From Clostridia bacterium (GTDB lineage: Bacteria > Bacillota_A > Clostridia > Christensenellales > Aristaeellaceae): DNA of 6,822 bases. The notes under the pieces are model-generated. The model searched no databases, was not told where the DNA came from, and worked only from the letters and a program-made list of their open reading frames with translations. Positions 1 through 4,893 of this stretch are shown here, one piece after another. Every line of letters begins with the position of its first letter. Positions within the stretch are counted from its first letter, which is position 1. The stretch spans positions 1 to 6,822 of the forward strand of contig JAFUPO010000195.1 of assembly GCA_017481185.1 (NCBI GenBank), in the 5' to 3' direction. The position numbers and the translations under genes were made by a program.

Positions 1-16
1 CCCTGCCTCAGCCGCC

Positions 17-45
17 CGGGCGGATACAGGATCCGCCCCTACGAC
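17..45 (+). repeat. GGGCGGAT hairpin repeat, left copy
   Basis: A perfect 8-bp hairpin, GGGCGGAT / ATCCGCCC, encloses a 5-nt loop (ACAGG) at 18-38 and is followed by CCTACGAC. The same 29 bases occur as an exact reverse complement at 6650-6678. Short hairpins of this type are dispersed between genes in many Clostridia genomes (general knowledge). No coding function is seen. Confidence 0.85.
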
Positions 46-50
46 GCGAT

Positions 51-75
51 GTAGGGGGGCATTGTATATGCCCCC
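51..75 (+). repeat. GGGGGCAT hairpin repeat, left copy
   Basis: An 8-bp perfect hairpin, GGGGGCAT (55-62) / ATGCCCCC (68-75), has a 5-nt loop and is preceded by GTAG. It is the inverted counterpart of the hairpins near 6559-6583 and 6752-6775, differing by one loop base from the first of these. It belongs to the same composite repeat as the hairpin at 17-45. Confidence 0.8.
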
Positions 76-79
76 GCGT

Positions 80-137
80 GTGGAGGAAGTTAAGAGTGAA
101 GAACTAAGAGTGAAGAGTTTTAGTTTCTTATCTCCAC
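80..137. repeat. Nested AT-rich element with GTGGAG/CTCCAC ends
   Basis: A 58-bp AT-rich segment is bounded by a perfect 6-bp terminal inverted repeat, GTGGAG (80-85) and CTCCAC (132-137). Inside, TAAGAGTGAAGA occurs twice (91-102 and 105-116) with a 14-bp period. AAGAACTAA further right can pair with TTAGTTTCTT, so the element could fold as one long imperfect hairpin. It lies between the GGGGGCAT hairpin and the CCCGGAAGC unit, which are nearly adjacent in the 3' copies, so it looks like an insertion into the composite repeat. There is no open frame of note. Confidence 0.6.
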
Positions 138-244
138 CCGGAAGCAACCATGGAAAAGGCGTTTGCCCCATCGGGAACTGCCTCCAGGCGCAGCCTGGCA
201 CCCGGAGGGGACTGTGGAAAAGGCGTTTGCCCCTTCGGGAACTG
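136..244 (+). repeat. Two tandem copies of a 64-bp unit
   Basis: Positions 136-180 and 200-244 are two copies of a 45-bp core that begins ACCCGGA, contains GGAAAAGGCGTTTGCCCC and ends TCGGGAACTG. By hand alignment about 39 of 45 bases agree, and the period is 64 bp. The linker holds the near-palindrome CCAGGCGCAGCCTGG (184-198). Reverse-complement copies lie at roughly 6697-6741 and 6504-6548, and the near-palindrome recurs at 6679-6693. Small open frames through this stretch follow the repeat composition and are not taken as genes. Confidence 0.8.
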
Positions 245-298
245 GGGTGCAGGGGGGCACCCCCTGGCGGGCACTGGGATCCAGGGGAGCATCCCCTG
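244..298. repeat. Two GC-rich hairpins in the left intergenic mosaic
   Basis: The first hairpin is GGGGTGC (244-250) with GCACCCC (257-263). The second is CAGGGGA (282-288) with TCCCCTG (292-298) around a 3-nt loop. A related CAGGGG/CCCCTG hairpin occurs at 6482-6499. None is followed by a T-tract, so they look like repeat modules rather than terminators. Positions 299-355 show nothing recognisable. Confidence 0.6.
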
Positions 299-355
299 CC
301 TTTGCCGCCCGCTCGTTTTCACAAACCAAATTCCGAATTTCCCCTACCCACATCG

Positions 356-401
356 AAAAAAGAAGGGCCTCGATCTGCTTTTGCGCAAACCGATGCCCTT
401 C
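356..401 (-). terminator. Intrinsic terminator of the minus-strand membrane protein gene
   Basis: Read on the minus strand, GAAGGGC (401-395) pairs with GCCCTTC (368-362), and a TCG/CGA match lies further in. The stem is followed directly by six T residues (361-356). It starts 18 bases past the stop codon at 419-421, the expected place for a Rho-independent terminator of that gene. Confidence 0.8.
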
Positions 402-418
402 ATTTTCACTTCATACGC

Positions 419-1252
419 TTATTCCATGGCGTCCAACACTGCCGTCAAAAGCGGCAGGTGGGGGAACACTCTTTTCTTCAAATCAGCCTCGGCAATCTCC
501 TCGCTGAGCTGAAAGGTCTCCGTGGTAAACAGGCCGCAGAAGAAGGCGTACACCTTATCGCCCTTCACTGCCATGGCCGCCTGGCCGCCAGCGGCCTCGC
601 ACAGGGCCTCCCATGCCTGGGTGATCTTCTCATCAGGGATGGCGTTGCCGGGGGTAAAGGCATACCAGCCCTTATTTTTGCCGCCGATGGGGCACTGGGT
701 ATAACCGTCGTTGGCGTAATCCTGCCGGGTTAGAGAGATCATAAAGGGCTTGTTGCCCAGGAGCACCAGGGGCGTTTCCAAAGGCTTCGTCAGCGTTGCC
801 ACCACAAAGGCACCGCTGTTAAACTCCCGGTTCTGCTTTCCCTCTTTTTTAGGAAAGGATAGGGTGATTTCGCCCACCGTTAGCTCCCGGCCGCCCATTT
901 GGCCCACCGCTCCGTGCTGAAAAACAGGCGTATCCAGCACACACCGGGAGGGCAGCAATTCAGCCTCTGCCAGCTCTTTTTTTTCAACCGCCAGGCGGCC
1001 CAAATACCGGCAGCCATCCAGGCCCAAATTTTTCATCTGAGCTTGAGCGACTGCATCATTCACCTGCCGCTTGCCCATTCGGGTGATAACGAAATAGCCA
1101 GCAAAGGAGGCGAGGCCAATAACCAGGCCCAGCACCTGATGGCTGGTAAACATCAGCACCACCGCCAGGATCTCCACGCACAGGCAGATCATCGTCAGGG
1201 TGCGGAACCTATTCCGCTTTTTGTTTAGTGAAACAGCTGTTACATCTTGCAT
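419..1252 (-). CDS. Two-helix membrane protein of unknown function, possibly DUF3137-like
   Basis: This gene encodes 277 aa. The start fits the sequence AAAGGAAG placed 8 bases upstream of the ATG. A basic N-terminus (KKRNRFR, residues 11-17) precedes two hydrophobic helices at about 19-37 and 41-58, separated by a very short turn, so both ends are probably cytoplasmic. The rest, about 215 aa, is soluble. The layout (two N-terminal helices, a central stretch NREFNSGAFVVATLTKPL at 141-158, and a C-terminal part with DKVYAFFCGLF at 232-242) recalls DUF3137 proteins, but this is from memory of the family pattern and not certain. No catalytic motif is visible. It is transcribed divergently from the phosphatase/transporter genes, with its own promoter and terminator. 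Its codon use is less biased than theirs, suggesting lower expression. Function unknown. Confidence 0.85.
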   Translation of the reverse strand: MQDVTAVSLNKKRNRFRTLTMICLCVEILAVVLMFTSHQVLGLVIGLASFAGYFVITRMGKRQVNDAVAQAQMKNLGLDGCRYLGRLAVEKKELAEAELLPSRCVLDTPVFQHGAVGQMGGRELTVGEITLSFPKKEGKQNREFNSGAFVVATLTKPLETPLVLLGNKPFMISLTRQDYANDGYTQCPIGGKNKGWYAFTPGNAIPDEKITQAWEALCEAAGGQAAMAVKGDKVYAFFCGLFTTETFQLSEEIAEADLKKRVFPHLPLLTAVLDAME

Positions 1253-1283
1253 TTGAACAACTTCCTTTCAAAGGTCTGCTTGA

Positions 1284-1312
1284 AGTATATCGGTCTTAAA
1301 TGATTTGTGCAA
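1284..1312 (-). promoter_or_regulatory. Candidate sigma-A promoter for the minus-strand gene
   Basis: On the minus strand, TTGCAC (1312-1307) is followed after exactly 17 bases by TATACT (1289-1284). The -10 is close to consensus and the -35 matches only TTG. It lies about 30 bases upstream of the ATG at 1252, which leaves a short leader carrying the ribosome binding site. A better -35 (TTGACA) exists further upstream but is too far from this -10. Confidence 0.5.
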
Positions 1313-1351
1313 GTCCTTTGTCAAAAAAATGGCTAAATTGTGGAAAGCGTC

Positions 1352-1380
1352 TTGACAAATGGACGGCTTATCTATAATAT
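1352..1380 (+). promoter_or_regulatory. Sigma-A promoter for the CYTH-like/ppx leader transcript
   Basis: A consensus -35 TTGACA (1352-1357) is followed by overlapping -10 candidates: TAATAT (1375-1380) at 17-bp spacing and TATAAT (1373-1378) at 15 bp. Transcription would start near 1387, giving a 5' leader of about 230 nt before the first gene at 1618. This is the best plus-strand promoter in the window. Confidence 0.7.
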
Positions 1381-1387
1381 ATTAATA

Positions 1388-1415
1388 GGTACAAGCTCGC
1401 GTACTCGTACCTTGT
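1388..1415 (+). promoter_or_regulatory. Dyad at the predicted transcription start (operator or leader hairpin)
   Basis: Nested inverted repeats are present: GGTAC (1388-1392) / GTACC (1407-1411), and ACAAG (1391-1395) / CTTGT (1411-1415). The motif GTAC occurs three times in this span. Placed at about +1 to +30, the dyad could bind a repressor or be the first hairpin of the leader RNA. No regulator gene is present to suggest which. Confidence 0.35.
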
Positions 1416-1422
1416 GTAAATT

Positions 1423-1541
1423 GACAACGCAGAATATGGATGATTGTCTGAATTTTGTAGGCTTTGTGTACTCAATTCTTTGTCCATATTTTTTATACTT
1501 TGCTTAGGACAAAGCCGAGAAGCCAATGACCTCTCGGCTTT
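1423..1541 (+). promoter_or_regulatory. Leader RNA with mutually exclusive stems; candidate attenuator
   Basis: Several perfect stems can be read and they compete. Stem A is AATATGGA (1433-1440) with TCCATATT (1483-1490), followed by TTTTT. Stem B is CTTTGTCC (1478-1485) with GGACAAAG (1507-1514). Stem C is GGCTTTGT (1460-1467) with ACAAAGCC (1509-1516). Stem D is AAAGCCGAGA (1511-1520) with TCTCGGCTTT (1532-1541), followed by CTTCGT. B shares bases with both A and D, and C shares bases with D, so B or C would act as an antiterminator if D is a terminator. Smaller stems are GACAA/TTGTC (1423-1427/1444-1448) and GAATT/AATTC (1450-1454/1474-1478). The T-tract after D is weak. I do not recognise a known riboswitch or T-box consensus. 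Confidence 0.5.
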
Positions 1542-1617
1542 CTTCGTACTTTAGAGATACAATCATGCGCACCGCGCAGATTGCATATACATTACGCAAC
1601 ATAGGAGGAACAGACCA

Positions 1618-2205
1618 ATGGCTGGCAAGATTATCCCCCGCTGGGAATGGCGTACTTTCGGTGACAACTTCGGCGTGACCGAGGAAAAGATCAAGGGCTA
1701 CGAACTGGCTAACTTCAAGAAGAGCAGCGAAAAGTACATCCTCTCCCGTAACTCCAACGAAAACTGCAAGATTCGCGACGATCTGATGGACATCAAGTCC
1801 CTCCAGGAGATCAACGGCGACAAGCTGGAGCAGTGGTATCCCACTCTGAAGGAAGGCTTCCCTCTGAGCAAGGAAACCATCACCATGCTGTGCAAGGATT
1901 TCTTCAAGATCGATGTGCCTGCCATGGACAAAGACTCCTACACCTACGAAGAGTATGTGGAGCTGTGCAAGGCTCAGCCTGACCTGTGCGTGGTGGATGT
2001 GTACAAGGAGCGCTCCATCTACACCATCAACGAGGCTGTTGTTGAGATCGCTGAGACCAAGTTCAACGGCGTGCCCATGCGCACCGTGTGCGTTGAGCAC
2101 ATCGATCCCGCCAACGTCATCGGCGTTGTCCGTTCTCTGGAAGCTGAAAAGTTCGAGAACATCAACTACATCCAGGCCATGAAGAAGGCTGTGGGCCTGC
2201 TGTAA
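1618..2205 (+). CDS. CYTH-like domain protein paired with Ppx/GppA
   Basis: This 195-aa soluble protein has no signal peptide or membrane segment. The start has AGGAGG (1603-1608) 9 bases upstream. The order of motifs resembles a CYTH (triphosphate tunnel) fold: WEWRTFG at 9-15 where CYTH proteins carry ExExK, KIRDDLMDIK at 51-60 with K51, R53 and K60, then YKERSIYTI (129-137), VVEIAE (141-146) and VCVEHID (157-163), with acidic and basic residues alternating as in tunnel-lining strands. The first motif is degenerate (E10 and R12 only), so enzyme activity is doubtful and a polyphosphate- or nucleotide-binding role is possible. The assignment is from pattern memory. The gene ends 24 bases before the phosphatase gene and shares its codon bias, so the two are very likely co-transcribed behind the structured leader. 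Confidence 0.85.
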   Translation: MAGKIIPRWEWRTFGDNFGVTEEKIKGYELANFKKSSEKYILSRNSNENCKIRDDLMDIKSLQEINGDKLEQWYPTLKEGFPLSKETITMLCKDFFKIDVPAMDKDSYTYEEYVELCKAQPDLCVVDVYKERSIYTINEAVVEIAETKFNGVPMRTVCVEHIDPANVIGVVRSLEAEKFENINYIQAMKKAVGLL

Positions 2206-2229
2206 GAATAAGAGAGGAAGCAACTGACA

Positions 2230-3147
2230 ATGAAACGTGTAGCGATCATTGATATCGGTACCAACTCCATCAAGTTCTTCGTAGGCGAGCGCATGGAAGA
2301 TGGCACCATCAAGACCATCATCGACAAAAATGACATCGCTCAGCTGGGCGAAGGTCTGCGCGAAACCGGCGTGATCTCCCCCGAGGCTCTGGAGCGCAAT
2401 GCCCAGTCTGTGGCTGCTTTCGCTAAGGAAGCTCAGGAAGCTGGCGCTGAAAAGATCGTCAGCGTGGGCACCATGGCTCTGCGCACCGCCAAAAACTCTG
2501 CCGACTTCGTGGCCCGCGTGAAGGAACTGTGCGGCGTTGAGGTTCAGGTTATCCCCGGCGAAGAAGAGGCCCGCCTCTCCTACCTGGCCATCCTGTCCGG
2601 CCTGCCCCTGGAAGAGGGCGGCGAGCTGGTGATCTTCGATACCGGCGGCGGCTCCACCGAGTTCATCTTCGGCAAGGGCACCGAGCTTAAGAACCGCTTC
2701 AGCGTCAACCTGGGCGCTCTGATCATCACTGAAAACTTCTTTAATGATGATCCCGTGAAGGAAGGCTCCGTTGAGGCTGCCATCGCCTACATCGACAAGG
2801 AATTTGCCGCTGCTGGCGTTACCGGCAAGCCCACCCAGCTGGTTGGCATGGGCGGCACCGTGACCTCTATGGGCGCTGTGAAGCACAAGATGGTCAAGTA
2901 CAACCCCGATATCATTCAGGGTTCCGCCCTCACCAAGGAAGACGTGAAGGAGCAGGTTGAAGCCTATGCTTCCCGCACTGTGGAACAGCGCCGTGAGCTG
3001 CCCGGCCTGCAGCCCAAGCGTGCAGGCACCATCCTGGCTGGCGCCTGCACCCTGACCAACATTCTGGATCGCCTGGATGCTCCTCAGCTGACCATTTCCG
3101 ACCGCGGCCTGCGCCACGGCCTGGCCTTTGATCTGCTGAACAAGTAA
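2230..3147 (+). CDS. Ppx/GppA family phosphatase (exopolyphosphatase or pppGpp phosphohydrolase)
   Basis: This family removes terminal phosphate from inorganic polyphosphate or converts pppGpp to ppGpp, in the cytoplasm. The 305 aa cover the two-lobed ASKHA core without the HD-like C-terminal domains of the roughly 500-aa E. coli enzymes; this short form is common. Visible motifs are the phosphate-1 loop DIGTNSIKFFVG (8-19), TMALRTAKN (81-89), the catalytic glutamate region GEEEARLSY (110-118), the phosphate-2 loop DTGGGSTE (137-144), the adenosine-type loop GMGGT (206-210) and C-terminal SDRGLRHG (290-297). All key residues look intact. GAGAGGAAG lies 9 bases before the ATG. Sequence alone does not separate polyphosphate from pppGpp hydrolysis. 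The CYTH-like gene precedes it by 24 bases, and tctC follows after 72 bases with no terminator. Confidence 0.95.
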   Translation: MKRVAIIDIGTNSIKFFVGERMEDGTIKTIIDKNDIAQLGEGLRETGVISPEALERNAQSVAAFAKEAQEAGAEKIVSVGTMALRTAKNSADFVARVKELCGVEVQVIPGEEEARLSYLAILSGLPLEEGGELVIFDTGGGSTEFIFGKGTELKNRFSVNLGALIITENFFNDDPVKEGSVEAAIAYIDKEFAAAGVTGKPTQLVGMGGTVTSMGAVKHKMVKYNPDIIQGSALTKEDVKEQVEAYASRTVEQRRELPGLQPKRAGTILAGACTLTNILDRLDAPQLTISDRGLRHGLAFDLLNK

Positions 3148-3219
3148 CTTACCCCCCTGCGTTAGTTTACAGCGCCTGCACGGATGCTGTTCACTTAAAA
3201 TTAAAAGGAGGTTCCCCAA
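3148..3219 (+). other. Spacer between ppx-like gene and tctC, with strong ribosome binding site
   Basis: The 72-bp gap ends in AAAAGGAGGT (3203-3212), nearly a full match to the 16S anti-Shine-Dalgarno sequence, 8 bases before the tctC ATG, in keeping with high expression of the binding protein. The only dyad is the weak ACAGC/GCTGT pair (3169-3173/3186-3190), without a T-tract. I see no terminator and no convincing promoter with correct spacing, so read-through from ppx is plausible. Confidence 0.6.
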
Positions 3220-4191
3220 ATGAAGAAACTGTCCCTGACCCTGGTTCTGGTTCTTCTGGTCACCAGCCTGCTGGGCATGACCTCTGCCAGCGCCGAATGG
3301 ACCCCTGACAAGCCCATCACCATCATGAACTACGTTAAGGCTGGCGGCGGCATGGACGTCACCACCCGTAAGTTCCAGGAAATTGCCTATAAGTACACCG
3401 ACGCTACCATCGTTGTGGATAACAAGCCCGGCGCTGGCGGCATCATCGCTGCTGACTACATCCTCGAGCAGGAAGCTGATGGCTACACCATCTTCGGCAC
3501 CACCGTGTCCTATGTGGACTCCATCCTGGCCGCTGAAGAAGATGTTGAAAAGTACATCTGGGGCTTCGACTGGATCGCTAACATCGTGGGCGACCCCTAC
3601 TGCATCATGGTAGAAAAGAACAACCCCATCACCCTGGAAGAGCTGGTTGCTGACGCTAAGGTCAACAAGCAGAACTGGATGGGCCCCTCCACCGGCGGCG
3701 CCAAGCACCTGGTGGCTCTGCAGTACTGGGCAGCTCTGGGCATGGAAGCCAACTTTATCCCCTATGAGTCCGGCCCCGATGCTCTCTTGGCTGTTATCGG
3801 CGGCCAGGGCGTTGCCACCGTTGGTAACCCCTCTGACGTCAACGGCCGTGAACTCCGTCACCTGGTCATCGGCGCTCCCGAGCGTCTGGCCGCTTATCCC
3901 GACGTGCCCACCTGGACTGAGGTTGGCTATCCCGAGCTGGATAAGGCTATGATGTGGCGCGGCTACGCCGTGAAGAAGGGCACCCCCGAAGAGGCCATCA
4001 AGTGGTGGCAGGATCTGTGCGAGAAGGTCAAGAATGACCCCGACTGGATCGAGTACAACACCAGCAAGTCCTACGTTGTGCAGAACATCGGCACCGAAGA
4101 GTTCACCGCTCAGGTCAAGCAGGATATGGTTGACCACCTCAACATCCTCAAGCAGTCCGAGCTGGTCAGCGAAGACTACACCATCGAATAA
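3220..4191 (+). CDS. tctC: Tripartite tricarboxylate transporter substrate-binding protein (TctC/Bug family)
   Basis: This is the extracytoplasmic solute receptor that delivers a carboxylate-type ligand to the TctA/TctB membrane pair. The protein has 323 aa, the usual size. The N-terminus MKK plus a hydrophobic stretch (4-20) and an ASA motif (23-25) predict signal peptidase I cleavage before E26. No lipobox cysteine is present. Family motifs in order are KPITIMNYVKAGGGMD (31-46), VVDNKPGAGG (65-74), ADGYTIFG (86-93), MGPSTGGAKHL (154-164), IPYESGPDALLAVIGGQG (180-197) and YPDVPTWTEVGYP (226-238). The ligand is not deducible: family members bind citrate, other di- or tricarboxylates, aromatic acids or amino acids. 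The symbol is used in the family sense only. The tctB gene follows after 108 bases that contain a strong hairpin. Confidence 0.95.
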   Translation: MKKLSLTLVLVLLVTSLLGMTSASAEWTPDKPITIMNYVKAGGGMDVTTRKFQEIAYKYTDATIVVDNKPGAGGIIAADYILEQEADGYTIFGTTVSYVDSILAAEEDVEKYIWGFDWIANIVGDPYCIMVEKNNPITLEELVADAKVNKQNWMGPSTGGAKHLVALQYWAALGMEANFIPYESGPDALLAVIGGQGVATVGNPSDVNGRELRHLVIGAPERLAAYPDVPTWTEVGYPELDKAMMWRGYAVKKGTPEEAIKWWQDLCEKVKNDPDWIEYNTSKSYVVQNIGTEEFTAQVKQDMVDHLNILKQSELVSEDYTIE

Positions 4192-4210
4192 TCTTAACCG
4201 CGTCTTAACC

Positions 4211-4250
4211 GTGGGGGATCCTTTCTTCTTCGGAGGAAGGGTCCCCCTAC
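4211..4250 (+). promoter_or_regulatory. Strong intercistronic hairpin between tctC and tctB
   Basis: Positions 4213-4228 pair with 4232-4247 over 16 base pairs, including three G-U wobbles. The apex CTTCGG could instead form a UUCG tetraloop. GT/AC pairs extend the base to 4211-4250 around a one-base bulge. No T-tract follows, so it is unlikely to be an efficient terminator. A hairpin just after a binding-protein gene commonly protects that mRNA segment from 3' decay and raises the receptor over the membrane subunits (known for other transporter operons; inferred here). Confidence 0.7.
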
Positions 4251-4278
4251 TGTCTATCCCCCATAATCTAACCTGTAT

Positions 4279-4297
4279 GGAGAGGAGTGCTTTCTCC
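4279..4297 (+). promoter_or_regulatory. Ribosome binding site of tctB within a small hairpin
   Basis: GGAGA (4279-4283) can pair with TCTCC (4293-4297), leaving GGAGTGCTT in the loop. The Shine-Dalgarno candidate AGAGGAG (4281-4287) is 12 bases from the ATG at 4300, longer than usual unless the hairpin shortens the distance. Partial occlusion would lower tctB translation relative to tctC, whose site is open and near-perfect. Confidence 0.4.
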
Positions 4298-4299
4298 CA

Positions 4300-4875
4300 A
4301 TGAAAGCGATCGGCCAATTCTTAACGGATATTAATCCGCTTTGGCTGCTGGTCGGCTTTGCCGTCATCATGGTTGCTTTTGCCTTCTTCTACAGCAAAAA
4401 CGCCAAGTGCAAGCCCTACCGCGGTCAGCTGCTGGTGATCACCGGCTTCTGCCTGTTCACCCTGCTGTTCTACCTGATGAGCTTTGACTTTAAGGTTACC
4501 AAGCTCATGCGTGATGCTGGCGTGAACGCCTCCACCATCCCCCATACTTGGGCGGCCTTGATGGTGCCCTGCGCCGTCATGGTGTTCATTAACATCTTCT
4601 CTGTCAACAATAATCCTGAAGAGCCCTTTGTCAAGTGGCAGCTGGCTCTGGGCATCGGCGTTGCCGCGCTGGCCAGCGTGTTCCTGTTTGATGTCATTGG
4701 CTATTATCTGTCCAGCGTGCTGTTCCTGCTGCTGATGATGTTCCTCCTGCGGGAAAAGAAGGTCCTCACCCTGGTGCTGGTACCTGTGATCTGGTGCGTG
4801 TTCGTTTACTTTGTGTTTGATAAGCTGCTGTACATGGGTCTGCCCACGGGCTCCCTGTTCGCCGGACTTTTCTAA
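4300..4875 (+). CDS. tctB: Tripartite tricarboxylate transporter small membrane subunit (TctB)
   Basis: This is the small, poorly conserved membrane subunit that partners with TctA; its exact role in transport is not well defined. The 191-aa product has hydrophobic segments at about 13-31, 43-62, 85-102, 114-133, 136-150 and 155-173. That is six by eye, whereas TctB proteins are usually described with four, so some may be re-entrant or the family boundary may be loose. Recognisable TctB features are the late run IGYYLSSVLFLLLMMFLL (133-150) and the C-terminal motif LPTGSLF (181-187). The assignment rests on these and on its place between tctC and tctA. The tctA ATG lies 18 bases after the stop, so translational coupling is likely. 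Confidence 0.9.
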   Translation: MKAIGQFLTDINPLWLLVGFAVIMVAFAFFYSKNAKCKPYRGQLLVITGFCLFTLLFYLMSFDFKVTKLMRDAGVNASTIPHTWAALMVPCAVMVFINIFSVNNNPEEPFVKWQLALGIGVAALASVFLFDVIGYYLSSVLFLLLMMFLLREKKVLTLVLVPVIWCVFVYFVFDKLLYMGLPTGSLFAGLF

Positions 4876-4893
4876 GAAAGGAGGAAATGCTCA

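Noticed and set aside
1..300. CRISPR array suggested by repeated short units.
   Set aside because: There are only two tandem units, their spacers are related to each other rather than unique, and no cas gene is present.
62..733. A 223-codon plus-strand open frame over the left repeats and the end of the membrane protein gene.
   Set aside because: It runs through hairpin repeats and antisense to a better gene that has a ribosome binding site, promoter and terminator. It has no ribosome binding site of its own.
1421..1449. A second TTGACA (1421-1426) as another promoter.
   Set aside because: No acceptable -10 hexamer lies 16-18 bases downstream; the region is better explained as leader RNA.
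1423..1490. Purine-riboswitch-like GAATATGG and GTAGG motifs.
   Set aside because: The order and the stem partners do not fit the purine aptamer: the three-way junction and conserved junction bases are missing.
1504..4317. A 937-codon open frame on the minus strand, antisense to the CYTH-like, ppx and tctC genes.
   Set aside because: Its translation is low-complexity (rich in G, H, D, L, V), no domain is recognisable, and it is the mirror of three well-supported genes with strong codon bias, which leaves few stop codons in that antisense frame. Its start lies inside tctB.
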